Assembly: GCA_023384415.1 (NCBI GenBank)
Contig: JAHDWJ010000027.1
Span: 19,680-83,679 of the forward strand
Length of the DNA: 64,000 nt
Direction of reading: 5' to 3'
DNA from: Anaerolineae bacterium
GTDB lineage: Bacteria; Chloroflexota; Anaerolineae; Promineifilales; Promineifilaceae
A program made the translations under genes and the position numbers. The stretch's first letter is position 1. The number at the start of each line of letters is the position of its first letter. This document shows, one piece after another, positions 36,501-45,583 of this stretch. The notes beneath the pieces were generated by a model. The model was not told where the DNA came from. It did no database searches and was given only the letters and a program-made list of their open reading frames with translations.

Positions 36501-37917
36501 CGCCGCTTCCCAGGTTATCAATCCCCAGACCGGGGAGATTATCGTTGAAACGGGGCAGCTCTATTCCGAAGAGTTGGCCGAACAAGTAGATGAAGCTGGT
36601 GTTGATGAAGTGATGGTCTTCTCGGCGATGACTTGTGAGATGGAGCGGGGTATTTGTAGCAAATGTTATGGGATTGACCTGGCTACAGGTGAGCTTGTAG
36701 ATATGGGTGTTGCCGTAGGTATTATGGCCGCTCAATCTATTGGTGAGCCGGGAACTCAGTTGACCCTGCGTACTTTCCATACAGGGGGTATGGCCCGTTC
36801 TGGCGGTGGTGACATCACTCAGGGTTTGCCACGTGTTGAGGAATTATTTGAAGCTCGCCAGCGGCCCAAAGGGGAAGCGGTTATGACAGATATTAGTGGC
36901 GCGGTGGAAATCCGTGTGCTTGATGGAGTACGCCACGTGTTTGTCGCCGATTCTCATTTGCGTGAAGATGTGTATGAAACCCCTGCAGATTGGACAATTA
37001 AGCCGTCTGATAATGACCGGGTAGAAATTGGCGATATTATTCTAGAGCGGGAAAATGAGATTATCACCGCCCAACATGCCGGCCGCGTCGTCCATGATGA
37101 GAAAGGATTACGCGTTGTCTGGGAAAGCCGGGAAGAGCGTGATTATGAAATTCCAGCAGGGACTCGCCTGTTAGTTACTGATGGGCAGCGTGTTGAAGGG
37201 GCTGATCAGTTGACTGAAGGAGCGAAAAACCCGCACCGGATACTGGATATTCAGGGCCGTGATGCTGTGACTCAATACCTGCTCCGAGAAGTGCAAAAGG
37301 TGTACCGTCCCCAGGGTCAAAATATCAATGATAAGCATTTTGAGGTTATTATCCGCAAAATGCTGAGTAAAGTTTCGGTAACAGCTTCGGGTGATACGGA
37401 GATGCTTCCAGGTGATCTAGTTGAAGCGGAAACCTTCCAGCGGATAAACCGGGAAATTGTGGAAGAGGGTGGGCAGCCGGCTCAAGCGCAGCCCGTCTTA
37501 TTGGGTATTACCAAAGCGTCGCTCAGTACCGACAGCTTCCTTTCCGCCAGTTCGTTCCAGCACACGATTAAGGTGTTGGCTGGGGCGGCTATTGCCGGTA
37601 AGGAAGATGGTTTAATGGGGTTGAAGGAAAATGTGATTATTGGTAAGCTGATCCCGGCTGGTACGGGCTTTAGGACGGGTAAAGAAGAGAAGGAAACGGC
37701 GGTGGCCCTGCCCGTTACCTCTTCTTCGATATTGATTGATGATAGCACCGATGAAGATATATTGGCCGCTATTGCCGCGGCCGCGGCTTCTGCTCGGAGT
37801 CGCCAGGTGTTAGCCGAACCAGAGCCAGAACCGGAGAATGATGATCTGTATGAAGATTATAACCGGTATGGAGATCAGTTTGATACGGTTGTAGATGACG
37901 ACAGCTTAGATGAATAA
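33523..37917 (+). CDS. rpoC: DNA-directed RNA polymerase subunit beta'
   Basis: 1464 residues. The N-terminal zinc site is Cys59, Cys61, Cys74, Cys77 (CYCGKY...CDKC); the catalytic Mg site NADFDGD is at residues 623-629; the second zinc region has CGTEKG and [26 protein letters not shown] and [16 protein letters not shown] are also conserved. A helical insert (about 160-330, rich in Glu/Gln) between the zinc part and the clamp is lineage-specific. The C-terminal 70 residues are acidic. GTG 33523 has GGAGG seven bases before it. Unusually, rpoB is not upstream; an opposite-strand pilin gene is. Few octamers for its length (four), as expected for a constrained gene. Confidence 0.99.
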   Translation: MEATDFRTLRISLASPDQIRSWSYGEVTKPETINYRRLRPEKDGLFCEAIFGPTRDWQCYCGKYKNVRYKGIVCDKCGVEITRSSVRRERLGHIELAAPVAHVWYTRRVPSYLGLLLNISRRNLDRVLYFAQYVVTHVDEDARQRALKRMDDELAESEARLLEETEGTVSTATSDVRDHLAALELELETLNTTFDERLAALTDEIMQEAKAVEQRLDNWKGSKAKETIFLGERVIIEEGEKVGREHLVMVQDFTKDDLTQGQKDNEEDRQTRFAELQREISELKGETSHISAELQDSMGVKIARLRQQHQANKEQVENLAEGMFLNENDYREMKSKFGNVFRASMGAEAFYEILKNMDLAKLSKELWREVRTTRSKQAAKRATKRLQVVEALRQSDNRPEWMILTVLPVIPPELRPMVQLDGGRFATSDLNDLYRRVINRNNRLKRLLELGAPDVIVRNEKRMLQEAVDSLIDNSHRGKALSRRGRRELKSLSDMLKGKKGRFRRNLLGKRVDYSGRSVIVVGPQLKMGECGLPKTMALELFRPFVISKLIKYGHASNVKGARRVIERQPPEVWEVLEEVIEGRPILLNRAPTLHRLGIQAFMPKLVEGKAIQLHPLVCAAFNADFDGDMMAVHVPLSDKAVEEAISLMLSTHNLLRPSDGQPIVGPSKDMVLGVYYLTAMFSGRKGEGKLFGSLDEVEYAYHMGIVDIHAKIKVMADTYYNDDGTRYPDNQSRRRLIETSPGRVIFNKELPPEMHFINTILDKGEVNRVVDRVYRRLGIAATAEVVDRIKTIGFKYATRSGVTIAVADLIIPEERQPILTDARKRVDEIDRQYRRGLLTEEEQYQRTIEQWLGAKDAVEKAVRKAIDPAGPIAMMAISGATKGGFGPITDLAGMRGLAADPQGRIIKVPIQSNFRHGLTTMEYFISTHGSRKGLADTALRTADAGYLTRRLVDVAQDLIVSSEDCGTEKGVWVRRVDNFGRQTMAERLYGRYAASQVINPQTGEIIVETGQLYSEELAEQVDEAGVDEVMVFSAMTCEMERGICSKCYGIDLATGELVDMGVAVGIMAAQSIGEPGTQLTLRTFHTGGMARSGGGDITQGLPRVEELFEARQRPKGEAVMTDISGAVEIRVLDGVRHVFVADSHLREDVYETPADWTIKPSDNDRVEIGDIILERENEIITAQHAGRVVHDEKGLRVVWESREERDYEIPAGTRLLVTDGQRVEGADQLTEGAKNPHRILDIQGRDAVTQYLLREVQKVYRPQGQNINDKHFEVIIRKMLSKVSVTASGDTEMLPGDLVEAETFQRINREIVEEGGQPAQAQPVLLGITKASLSTDSFLSASSFQHTIKVLAGAAIAGKEDGLMGLKENVIIGKLIPAGTGFRTGKEEKETAVALPVTSSSILIDDSTDEDILAAIAAAAASARSRQVLAEPEPEPENDDLYEDYNRYGDQFDTVVDDDSLDE

Positions 37918-38001
37918 AATGTGATTGCCTTTTCCCGAGCTGTGTAAGCCGGGTCAGGGGCTCTGGGCAAAATCATTTAACGCTTGTTTCTGGTCAAGAA
38001 T

Positions 38002-38038
38002 AAAAAAGGCGGCCTGGTATTTCCAGGCCGCCTTTTTT
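38002..38038. terminator. Intrinsic terminator of rpoC (symmetrical)
   Basis: AAAAAAGGCGGCCTGG (38002-38017) and CCAGGCCGCCTTTTTT (38023-38038) are perfect complements around five bases; A- and T-runs make it work both ways. Confidence 0.95.
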
Positions 38039-38141
38039 ATGGCAAGGGGAACTCCTAACGCTGTCGAGGGTTGAGCGTATCGAAGCCCATTTGTGCCTTT
38101 ATGCCACAGCGTCTGGTGATTTTTGTTACTACCGTACAAGT

Positions 38142-38260
38142 CAATTTCTTGTCCAGAAAACAAGAAGTGATCTACGATGACACAGATTTTCACAGATATA
38201 AAAATCTGTGTTCATCTGTGTCATCTGTGGATAAATCTTTTCTGGCTTGTCCAGGTTAGG
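38142..38260. repeat. Dispersed 120-bp palindromic repeat, copy B
   Basis: Matches copy A (19268-19389) from CAA(T/C)TTCTTGT to CCAGGTTAGG. The inner half is a near-perfect palindrome (GATGACACAGATTTTCACAG against CTGTGTTCATCTGTGTCATC), followed by CTGTGGATAAATC with a DnaA-box match. Its last bases supply the TAA stop of the minus-strand metallopeptidase gene. The region 37918-38255 holds nothing else except the rpoC terminator. Confidence 0.9.
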
Positions 38261-39500
38261 CTTGTATCATTATCTCGTTTTCGATTGCTGTTATTGGGGG
38301 AATGTGAAGCTGGGAGTGCATGGTGTCAAAAAGAAATTTGGCTGATTTATATGGCTGTCGGTTATGAAGTTTTAATCGTACCATTTCACGAAACAAAACC
38401 AACAAAGAACTGCCGTTTGCTTGCAGGTGTTCGTCCAATAGTTGCAAATCAAGCAAAGGTTGCCGTTTACCCGTTTTCTGCTGCCGCGACCTGGCACGGG
38501 AAACCCACATTTCAAATGAGCCACGCGCTTCGGGAATATGCTCTGATACATATTGGCTGTAAAAGTAAATATTCAGCGCGTCGGCTAATAATTTGATGGC
38601 ATAGGGTGGACATTCAGGGGATGGATAAAGCACCGATTTTTTGCGCCCAGTCAACGAGGCGGTGGTATAGTAATGTAACAACTCGTGGGCTAACCCTTCA
38701 TATAAAAATTGGGCGTAGCTTGTATAGCCTAGATACTTTTGCAGGTATTCAACGTCAGAGGGCGCATAACATACAATCCCATTCAACGTATTTTCACCTG
38801 TGGCAAAAGTTCGGCTGTTAGCGAGGGTGGCAAAGTTGGGCGGGGCTTGGAGTATAAGAAAATTAATCTCGTTCGCACGCTGATAAGGCAGCAAAGAGTG
38901 TTCCAGCCAATTCATATATTTGTCAAAGAAAGCAAACAGAGCCTGTGCAGGCATGGGTAGGGATTTTCCCCGCTGCGTTAACAGACGGAGTTCTATGTCT
39001 TGCAATCGCCCATGATACAGATGTGTGATCGGTTCTAAATCAGTCGCAGAATAGCAAAAAAATTCGGGAAGCTTACTGGGATGTATGCCACCAGGTGTCA
39101 GGCTTGAAAATTCGCTCCAACCATCTGGTAAGCCCGACAACTGAAACGTAACCTCATAAGGCTCTTGTGGAATAGGAAGAATGCCTGAGCCAAAAAAGAT
39201 TTCGTTGGTATTGAGAAATGGATAGGTAAATTCAACCTCAACCGCGGCGCCGAGGCAGAGTTCATGTAAGATTGCAACAGAATATTGTACGCGAAATGAA
39301 GAGCCGTTGATATGAACTTGGGATTCGTCTACTCGACTCTGACCACCTGTTACTTGCCAATCTACAATTGAGACACCATTACCCACAGTTAGGACATGGA
39401 GCAAGAAGATGTGATCACCCGGTTGAGCCTGTGCATCTACTGTTACCATCAGTAGGCGACGCACGTAATTTTCCAAATGAACAGTGATATGGATTTGCAT
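38256..39500 (-). CDS. M61-like zinc metallopeptidase (HELLH motif)
   Basis: 414 residues. An N-terminal beta domain (about 1-160; FEFxYPFL-like VEVEFTYPFLNT and VTFQLSGLPDGW) is followed by a helical domain with GLAHELLHYYT near residue 270, an HExxH zinc site, and LLADALNIYFYSQ where the third ligand would lie. This order resembles M61 glycyl aminopeptidases, which however usually carry a signal peptide and PDZ domain, both missing here. The gene has no GCGGCCGC octamer and a more AT-rich codon choice than its neighbours, and it is bracketed by dispersed repeats at both ends (38142-38260, 39519-39586), so it may have been acquired. Zinc hydrolase activity is inferred. Confidence 0.7.
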   Translation of the reverse strand: MQIHITVHLENYVRRLLMVTVDAQAQPGDHIFLLHVLTVGNGVSIVDWQVTGGQSRVDESQVHINGSSFRVQYSVAILHELCLGAAVEVEFTYPFLNTNEIFFGSGILPIPQEPYEVTFQLSGLPDGWSEFSSLTPGGIHPSKLPEFFCYSATDLEPITHLYHGRLQDIELRLLTQRGKSLPMPAQALFAFFDKYMNWLEHSLLPYQRANEINFLILQAPPNFATLANSRTFATGENTLNGIVCYAPSDVEYLQKYLGYTSYAQFLYEGLAHELLHYYTTASLTGRKKSVLYPSPECPPYAIKLLADALNIYFYSQYVSEHIPEARGSFEMWVSRARSRQQKTGKRQPLLDLQLLDEHLQANGSSLLVLFREMVRLKLHNRQPYKSAKFLFDTMHSQLHIPPITAIENEIMIQA

Positions 39501-39518
39501 GAAATCTTGTAACTATTT

Positions 39519-39586
39519 ACCGCCAAGACGCAAAGAACACAAAGAACTTGAGTAATTTCTTAGCGTTCTTAGTGTCTTAGCGGTTC
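39519..39586. repeat. Palindromic intergenic repeat (ACCGCCAAGACGCAAAGAAC type)
   Basis: ACCGCCAAGACGCAAAGAA (from 39519) is nearly complementary to the segment ending TTAGTGTCTTAGCGGTT (39586). It lies 19 bases before the metallopeptidase start. I recall similar sequences between genes of other environmental bacteria, but no second copy is in this window. Confidence 0.75.
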
Positions 39587-39664
39587 CATATCCAGAGAAT
39601 CTGAACAGTTACGAAATCTTTTTGTAAATTGAAAAATAGACGCGCTAAGTTGTTTTTATCTTGT

Positions 39665-41047
39665 TTAAAATGTGAGCGGAATGAAGGTGGGTTGAGCTAT
39701 AACAGGTTTGGGCAGGGGGGCCGGGTCTACCAGTTCCCCTGAGAGGCTCCAGGGGCCAGTCCAGGTGATGTTGACTTTAACCAACTGCCCTTTGAGTTCA
39801 CGGGGATCATCAAAGAAGACGAGTTTGTTTTGGGGGTTGCGGCCGCGCCATCGCCCTTTGTGCCGATCTTCTACCAGGACCTCGACTAGTTGTCCCTTAT
39901 ATGGTCGCATTTTTCGTGTAGAGACTTCTTTTTGTAGCTGTTCAATCAAATGAAAACGGCGTCGCTTTTCCGCTTCTGGCACATCGTCAACCATACGCCG
40001 GGCACTGACTGTCCCTGGGCGGGGGCTGTAGCGGGCCAGGTGAATTTTATCTAGCTCCAACTCGGCCAACAGGTGATAGGTGTCCATAAATTGGGCTTCT
40101 GTTTCCCCAGGGAAGCCGACAATGATGTCACCATGAATGGCGGCATCCGGCACAATGTCCCGCACCTGATGAACCAGAGCCCGGTACGCTTCACGGGTAT
40201 AGCCCCGCTTCATATTTTGTAACACCTCATTATTGCCAGCCTGTACCGGAATTTCGACCTGGGGCATGACTTTGGGCAGGTTAGCCACGGCCCGCAGGAT
40301 TTTTTTGTTCATATAGCTGGGGTGGCTGGTAAGAAAGCGAATGCGTTCCAGCCCGTTGATGTCATTAATAATGGTAAGTAAGTCAGCCAGGTCGGGGCCA
40401 TCGGGCACATCGTAGCCGTATCGATCTACAATTTGCCCCAGTAGAACCACTTCCTTAACCCCTTGAGCTACCAGCGACCGAACTTCGGCAGCGATAGCCC
40501 CAATGGGGCGGCTGCGCTCAATACCCCGTTTTTGGGGAATGATGCAAAAAGTACAGGCATGGGAGCAGCCATAGACGATAGCTACTGGGGCAGAGATGAG
40601 CTCTCCATGTTGGTTAGCTGGTAAAAGGGCGATTTCATCTTGCCATTGGTGGCGTTGTTGGGTGATTTCTTCTTCAATGGCCCAATCTTCCCCCTGGCGC
40701 AGGTGGGCTAATAGAGGAGACCCATCGGTAGATGGTTCCATGAATACATCTACAAAGGGGAAGGCTTCTTCCAGGGCCTGGTTGCCCCGCACCCCGACGA
40801 CGCAGCCCATCACGGCGATGGTTTTGTTTGGGTTTTGGGCTTTGAGCGGCCGCAGCTGATGCAGTCGCCCCACCGCCTTGTCTTCTGATTGTTGGCGCAC
40901 GGTGCAGGTTTGTAGTACCACCACATCGGCTTCCTCAGCGGAAGGCGCCGCTTCGTAGCCTAGTTTCTCTAATTCGGTAGCCACGCGCCGGGCATCGGCG
41001 TAATTCATTTGGCAGCCGGAAATCCAAAAATGATAACTTTTACTCAT
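39665..41047 (-). CDS. miaB: tRNA-2-methylthio-N6-dimethylallyladenosine synthase
   Basis: 460 residues of the methylthiotransferase family: N-terminal UPF0004 domain with SGCQMN, QTCTVR and MGCV cysteines for the auxiliary cluster, radical SAM domain with GCSHACTFCIIP, and a C-terminal TRAM domain (about 375-440: VLVEDRHKGRWRGRNPQNKLV). It adds the methylthio group to A37 of tRNA. SGCQMN and NTC-like spacing favour MiaB over MtaB or RimO. It is six bases after the methyltransferase stop, so probably the last gene of the minus-strand operon. Confidence 0.93.
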   Translation of the reverse strand: MSKSYHFWISGCQMNYADARRVATELEKLGYEAAPSAEEADVVVLQTCTVRQQSEDKAVGRLHQLRPLKAQNPNKTIAVMGCVVGVRGNQALEEAFPFVDVFMEPSTDGSPLLAHLRQGEDWAIEEEITQQRHQWQDEIALLPANQHGELISAPVAIVYGCSHACTFCIIPQKRGIERSRPIGAIAAEVRSLVAQGVKEVVLLGQIVDRYGYDVPDGPDLADLLTIINDINGLERIRFLTSHPSYMNKKILRAVANLPKVMPQVEIPVQAGNNEVLQNMKRGYTREAYRALVHQVRDIVPDAAIHGDIIVGFPGETEAQFMDTYHLLAELELDKIHLARYSPRPGTVSARRMVDDVPEAEKRRRFHLIEQLQKEVSTRKMRPYKGQLVEVLVEDRHKGRWRGRNPQNKLVFFDDPRELKGQLVKVNITWTGPWSLSGELVDPAPLPKPVIAQPTFIPLTF

Positions 41048-41053
41048 ATTTGT

Positions 41054-41827
41054 TTACCGTAATTTAGCTACAAGGAGTAGTTCGCTTAAGTAAAAAGTGA
41101 TTCTATCCCCCGCCTGGGTGGGTGTCAAGAAGGCCAGGGCTGGGGCAGGTGCTTGCAGGAGCATGACCCGCAGCCGAATTTTGTTTTCTGGTGAGACCTG
41201 CATCCGGTCAGCCCAATCAGCAAAATCCATCGCTTTACGATCTATTTCTTGATGGTGCAGATCAAAACCGGCGGCAAAGATGGCCTGCTCCCATTCTTCT
41301 ACCGAGAGACAGCGGCCGTGACTGGGATCACGTAATTTTTCCAGGGCGTTGTAATGAGCGGCCCCAATTGGGTTTTCTGGGCTGATATTGTCCACGATGG
41401 CGAGTGTGCCCTGCGGCCGCAGCACACGCGCACTCTCCCGTAAAAATTGATCAATATTAGGGAAATGGTGGGGGGCAATGCGACAGGTTACCAGGTCAAA
41501 CGCCTCATCCGCGAAGGGGAGATTTTCGGCATCTGCCTGGCGAAAAGTGACATTAGTGATTCCTTTGTCGGCCCCCAATTTGGCTGCTACCTCAAGCATC
41601 TCTGAGGTGAGGTCGCTGGCGATAACGTGGGCTACATGAGGGGCAAAGGTGAAGGCGGTATGCCCGGCAGCGGTGGCGATGTCTAATACCTGCCAATGGG
41701 GTTGGGGTTGAGTTAGCTCTACCAGGCGGGCCAGGCTGGACCCCTGGGCGTGGATGGTGCTGGTGCGGTAAGCGGCCGCGTTTTGGCCGAACTGCTGTTG
41801 GACTTTTTCTTTAAGGTTGTTCATCAT
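41054..41827 (-). CDS. Class I SAM-dependent methyltransferase (UbiE-like)
   Basis: 257 residues. Motif I VLDIATAAGHTAFTFAP is preceded by the usual helix (FGQNAAAYRTSTIHAQG); ASDLTSEMLEVA, ADAENLPFADEAFDLVTCRIAPHHF and VLRPQGTLAIVD follow, typical of Methyltransf_11 enzymes acting on small molecules. GGAG lies five bases before ATG 41827; the 33-residue extension to 41926 would reach into the next gene and has no support. Adjacent to miaB, but a link in function is not evident. The octamer at 41770 is read as NAAAY near the N-terminus. Confidence 0.9.
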   Translation of the reverse strand: MMNNLKEKVQQQFGQNAAAYRTSTIHAQGSSLARLVELTQPQPHWQVLDIATAAGHTAFTFAPHVAHVIASDLTSEMLEVAAKLGADKGITNVTFRQADAENLPFADEAFDLVTCRIAPHHFPNIDQFLRESARVLRPQGTLAIVDNISPENPIGAAHYNALEKLRDPSHGRCLSVEEWEQAIFAAGFDLHHQEIDRKAMDFADWADRMQVSPENKIRLRVMLLQAPAPALAFLTPTQAGDRITFYLSELLLVAKLR

Positions 41828-41888
41828 TATTTCTCCAATGAACAGGGGATCAACAGCAAGAGGTTGGCTGTTTGCTCTTGAGGAATTA

Positions 41889-43004
41889 TTACTGAACGGC
41901 TGCGATCTGGCCGATGTAAGGGACACAAACGGGGGTCAGCCGGTCGCCGGGCATGGGTAAGCTGTTGCCAGGGAAAATTTGTTGCATTGTTGGGGGTGGG
42001 ATTAGCCCCAATTGGTGCAGCCGGTTTTCTACCCAGGCCGGAGAGTCAGTTTCACGTAAATTGCTTCTTTGCTGGATATCTAACAAGATTTGCCGGGCCA
42101 GGGGATGGGTATAAGCCCGACATAAAGCCTGGTAGCCGTCCTCATCAATGGGGCGGCCTAAATAGGTGGGTGTAGAAAAAGCATATATCTTCTGGCCAGG
42201 AGCTACGGTGAAATTAATATCGGTTAGGGCGGTGTACATGGCATTAGGGGCACTGCTCATTTCTACAGTAAGGCGGTAATCAGTTGGGCAGCGGAAGGGA
42301 GGCGCGGCCGCACACAACTGCCGGATCATCTCGGCCCAATCTCGACTGAGCCGCTGGACGAGATCGCTGTCTCGTTCGGGGAAGGCAAAGGTGAGATGGG
42401 GGAGCTGCCGGGTGCGGCTGGCGCCCCAGGCGGTGTTGGCTAATGGCCCGGCCAGCCATTGCCCATTGCGGGAATGGTAAGCTACCGTGTGTTGTAAGGT
42501 GATGGTTTGGGTGAGACCAGATGTGGTGACAATCTGGTAATCTTGGGGAAAAGTGAGTTCGGCATGGTTGAGGGTAGAAGCCAGGTTGATCTGGTACGCG
42601 GCCGCAAACTCATCCTGCCATCCCCCAGCTGCCAAACTGAACCCATAGGTGCCCCGGTAAACAGGGGACAGCCCTGTTTCCACATGGCGCAGTTGAATTT
42701 GGGCCCAAAGCGGGTACCGCTCCTGGTCAAGTAGATCGGCCAACAGCTCTGTATCTCCCTGGCTGACCGCCAGCCGCCACAATTCATGGGCGGCTTGAAC
42801 ATCAGCAATGGCCCGGCTGCTGCTGCGCTGAGAGCGGAAGCTAATCTGACGCAAAGCCACCAGGGCACTACTGCCAACCAGGCTCAGAACGATGCCGATG
42901 ATGACGAACCGCTGCCACAGGGGAAGCGGCCGCGTTGGTTCCAGGGGCGGTAAATCATCCCACCCCTCTTCCTCGGTATCCGTTTGCCAATCAAATTGCC
43001 CCAT
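41889..43004 (-). CDS. Single-pass membrane protein, paralogue of the next gene
   Basis: 371 residues. An acidic cytoplasmic N-terminus (MGQFDWQTDTEEEGWDDLPP), one transmembrane helix (about 32-53) and a large outer part. N-terminal motif and outer part resemble the 822-residue protein immediately upstream: both have AxxLWRLAxxxGDxEL/NANRDVELV, PVYRGTYGFSL/PFGLTLIG, NGLTQTITLxH and GYQALCRAYTHPLARQ/GYQALFRGYAVVTLQ. Such N-terminal tails occur on membrane proteins that follow sigma factor genes, but no sigma factor is here. Function unknown. It lies seven bases after its paralogue, so they are cotranscribed. Confidence 0.7.
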   Translation of the reverse strand: MGQFDWQTDTEEEGWDDLPPLEPTRPLPLWQRFVIIGIVLSLVGSSALVALRQISFRSQRSSSRAIADVQAAHELWRLAVSQGDTELLADLLDQERYPLWAQIQLRHVETGLSPVYRGTYGFSLAAGGWQDEFAAAYQINLASTLNHAELTFPQDYQIVTTSGLTQTITLQHTVAYHSRNGQWLAGPLANTAWGASRTRQLPHLTFAFPERDSDLVQRLSRDWAEMIRQLCAAAPPFRCPTDYRLTVEMSSAPNAMYTALTDINFTVAPGQKIYAFSTPTYLGRPIDEDGYQALCRAYTHPLARQILLDIQQRSNLRETDSPAWVENRLHQLGLIPPPTMQQIFPGNSLPMPGDRLTPVCVPYIGQIAAVQ

Positions 43005-43011
43005 CTTTATC

Positions 43012-45480
43012 CTATTCGTTTAACCAATTTACGGCTCGGCAGTTAGCAAAAGCATGGGGCACCCAACGTTGGTATCCCCAGCCTGGAGCGATCAATTTCA
43101 GGTGTCCGGCATCTGTCGTCACCAACCAATACCCATCATTTGACCAATCATAATTGCCCGAATTTGTACCGCCAACCAGTTTGACCAATGATATTTTATC
43201 CTGGGCCATTTGATAACTATAGAAATAATACACCGGAATGTTGGTTCCATGCACAATCGTCACTAACACTTGAAACTGGTTAGCTCGAATTTTGACGGGA
43301 ATGCGAAAAGTTTTACCGATTTCAACAGAAGGTATTGGTACATCATCCAGTCGGGTGAGATAAGTGGCCTGACGTTCGGATAGGTTCAGTTGGAAGAGAT
43401 AGGCAGCACTCAGATCGTTGAAACTGGAAGCCAAAACAAATAACAGGTTGGGGTCACTCTGGCTTAACCCAATTTCATTAATGGTCAGGCGGCTGATGGG
43501 GCTATTTTCTGGCAGTAGGGGGAGTAAATCCCGCTCCGCCAGCACTGTTTCTGACTTTTTGCTATACACATGGGTAATAACAACTTCCTGGGATCGCAAA
43601 TGAATGATGTGTTCGTTATCTAACCAGGTAGCCGACGTTCCCAGTCCCACCGCGCCGTTGGGATGATTTTGGCCGATATTGTCTCCCAGGCGTAATTCAC
43701 TGATAGAGCCAGGGCGATTCACCCGACTCAAGGTCAGGTCACCATTTGGCGACCAGTGTAGATTAGGCAGAGGGGTGGAGTAAGTTGAGCAGCTGCCCAT
43801 CTCATTAGTGCAGGTGTCCAAATCAATCAGAATGATCTCCTCGGTACTCAGAAAGGCATCGGCTGAATGGGTGGATGTATTGGGATTTAACTTTAGGGTA
43901 CCCCCAGCCAGGATTGTTCCCGCAGGATTGACCGCCTGAAGCACGAAGCCCCGCTCTAGCAGCGGGATGGTCACCCCGCCGCGCCAGAAAACGGTTTGGG
44001 GAGGGCGGTTTTCGGCGCCGAGGGATTGTTCGATGAGGACCAGGCCAGGTTGTTCGGGGATGGATTGGGCGGTGAAAAAGGCGCGGCCGCCTAGCTGTTC
44101 ACGCCATTGTTCCTCAGCCGGGTGGTAGGTGTAAAGCGCGGCTGCGTCCGGGAAATTTGGCCCACACAACATACTGATCGCCTGGTCTGGCCAGGGTACC
44201 GGCGGTGGGCGATTGGCCAGACCACTTTGTTGGTACAAAAAAGCCTGCCACTGCCGGTTGCTTTCCGGCGAGGCCAGATTTGCTCTGAGGACACCTGTCA
44301 GCCAGCCGGTCAGATCATCCCCCGCCGCGATGGGGATGAGGACGAGCGGGGCGGGAGCCTCTGTAACTGTTTGTAAAAAATCGGCCAGGGCATAGAGGGC
44401 GGGGTCTGGTTCGCGGAAACTGGTTTGATCCCAGGTGGCTACTACATCTTGAATGAGCACCCCCTGATTTAGCAGGTTGGCATAATCCTGAGGTAGCAGG
44501 GGCCACGGTTTGAGTGAAAGCAGGCTAAATTGTCGATCTAACAGAGCCTGTACTAACACGGCTCGTTCACAGCATTGCCAGCCAGTGCGCTCCCCGATGA
44601 ATGCCTGTAAGGTAACGACAGCATACCCCCGGAACAAAGCCTGGTATCCCTGCTCATTGAGCGGTAAACCAACAAGAGTGGGGGCAGGTAAGACCAGGGT
44701 GCGGCCCGCTTGCAGCCATAACTCTGGCTCATTGGCCATGACCAGGCCGGCCGCGTGGTTAGCCAGAGTTAGCTCAACCCGACTCCCGCGCAGGCAGTTA
44801 ATGGCGTCAAAGGCGATCATGGCACACATCTCCCCGATTTTCCGCTCTAAATCATTGGCCAGACGGCGGCTGATGTCGGCGTCACGGGCCGGGTAATGAA
44901 GGGTGAGAAAGCTGCCGCTGATACTTTGCATCTCTCCCCAAAATTCTGTTTCTGGCGGGGCATAGAGCCAGTTCCGCGCCCCTTTACGGAAAAGGGCCTG
45001 GTGCTCCAGGGTAATGGTTTGGGTTAACCCATTGCCGATGGCAATGGCATAATGGGCGTGAAGATTGAGTTCGGCGGTTAATAAATCGGGGGCAAGTGTG
45101 GTTTCGATGACTTCTGGCGTACCTATAAGAGTGAGACCAAATGGGGTGCGATCAAAGAGTAAGCGGTGCCGGATGAGGTCACGTTGAATGTCGGTCCATT
45201 GAGGATCGCGGCCGCTTAACACCCCATTCACTAGTTCTACATCCCGATTGGCATTGGCTGTTTGCAACACATCCAGACTAGACAAGACATCTTGCTCAAC
45301 CGTGTGGGTGGCTTCTTCAATGCGCTGTTCTACCTGGTTGTAAACGAAATACCCGGCCAATCCCAGGAATATGGTGAGGGTGACAAGCCATTGCCAGCGA
45401 CGCGGCCGCGACCGTTTCGGCTGCTCTGGTGCAGCTAACTCTTCCCAATCTTCTTCTGTGCGCCACTCAAATTTAGACAT
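43012..45480 (-). CDS. Single-pass membrane protein with C-terminal propeller-like part
   Basis: 822 residues. N-terminus MSKFEWRTEEDWEEL, one transmembrane helix (about 30-50), then a region of about 300 residues shared with the following 371-residue paralogue, and an additional C-terminal 400 residues with repeats that look like WD40/TolB propeller strands (LPNLHWSPNGDLTLSR, SNDGYWLVTTDAGHLKLIAPG). CNRQ-like Cys pairs (QCCERA) may form disulfides outside. Directly upstream is a GTTTGCGAGTTTGCGGGTTTGCG repeat (45494-45516). The tandem pair arose by duplication with later gain or loss of the propeller. Function unknown; a sensor or surface scaffold is a guess. Confidence 0.7.
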   Translation of the reverse strand: MSKFEWRTEEDWEELAAPEQPKRSRPRRWQWLVTLTIFLGLAGYFVYNQVEQRIEEATHTVEQDVLSSLDVLQTANANRDVELVNGVLSGRDPQWTDIQRDLIRHRLLFDRTPFGLTLIGTPEVIETTLAPDLLTAELNLHAHYAIAIGNGLTQTITLEHQALFRKGARNWLYAPPETEFWGEMQSISGSFLTLHYPARDADISRRLANDLERKIGEMCAMIAFDAINCLRGSRVELTLANHAAGLVMANEPELWLQAGRTLVLPAPTLVGLPLNEQGYQALFRGYAVVTLQAFIGERTGWQCCERAVLVQALLDRQFSLLSLKPWPLLPQDYANLLNQGVLIQDVVATWDQTSFREPDPALYALADFLQTVTEAPAPLVLIPIAAGDDLTGWLTGVLRANLASPESNRQWQAFLYQQSGLANRPPPVPWPDQAISMLCGPNFPDAAALYTYHPAEEQWREQLGGRAFFTAQSIPEQPGLVLIEQSLGAENRPPQTVFWRGGVTIPLLERGFVLQAVNPAGTILAGGTLKLNPNTSTHSADAFLSTEEIILIDLDTCTNEMGSCSTYSTPLPNLHWSPNGDLTLSRVNRPGSISELRLGDNIGQNHPNGAVGLGTSATWLDNEHIIHLRSQEVVITHVYSKKSETVLAERDLLPLLPENSPISRLTINEIGLSQSDPNLLFVLASSFNDLSAAYLFQLNLSERQATYLTRLDDVPIPSVEIGKTFRIPVKIRANQFQVLVTIVHGTNIPVYYFYSYQMAQDKISLVKLVGGTNSGNYDWSNDGYWLVTTDAGHLKLIAPGWGYQRWVPHAFANCRAVNWLNE

Positions 45481-45583
45481 AGGACACCGTTTTTAGTTTG
45501 CGAGTTTGCGGGTTTGCGCGTGGGTGGGTGGTGGTCAGCAGTTACTCCCCTTCTGCTTTGCCGTTCTCTCAAGCTCCAATCGC

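Noticed and set aside
41828-41926. N-terminal extension of the methyltransferase at 41054
   Set aside because: It overlaps the end of the next gene; GGAG before 41827 marks the start.
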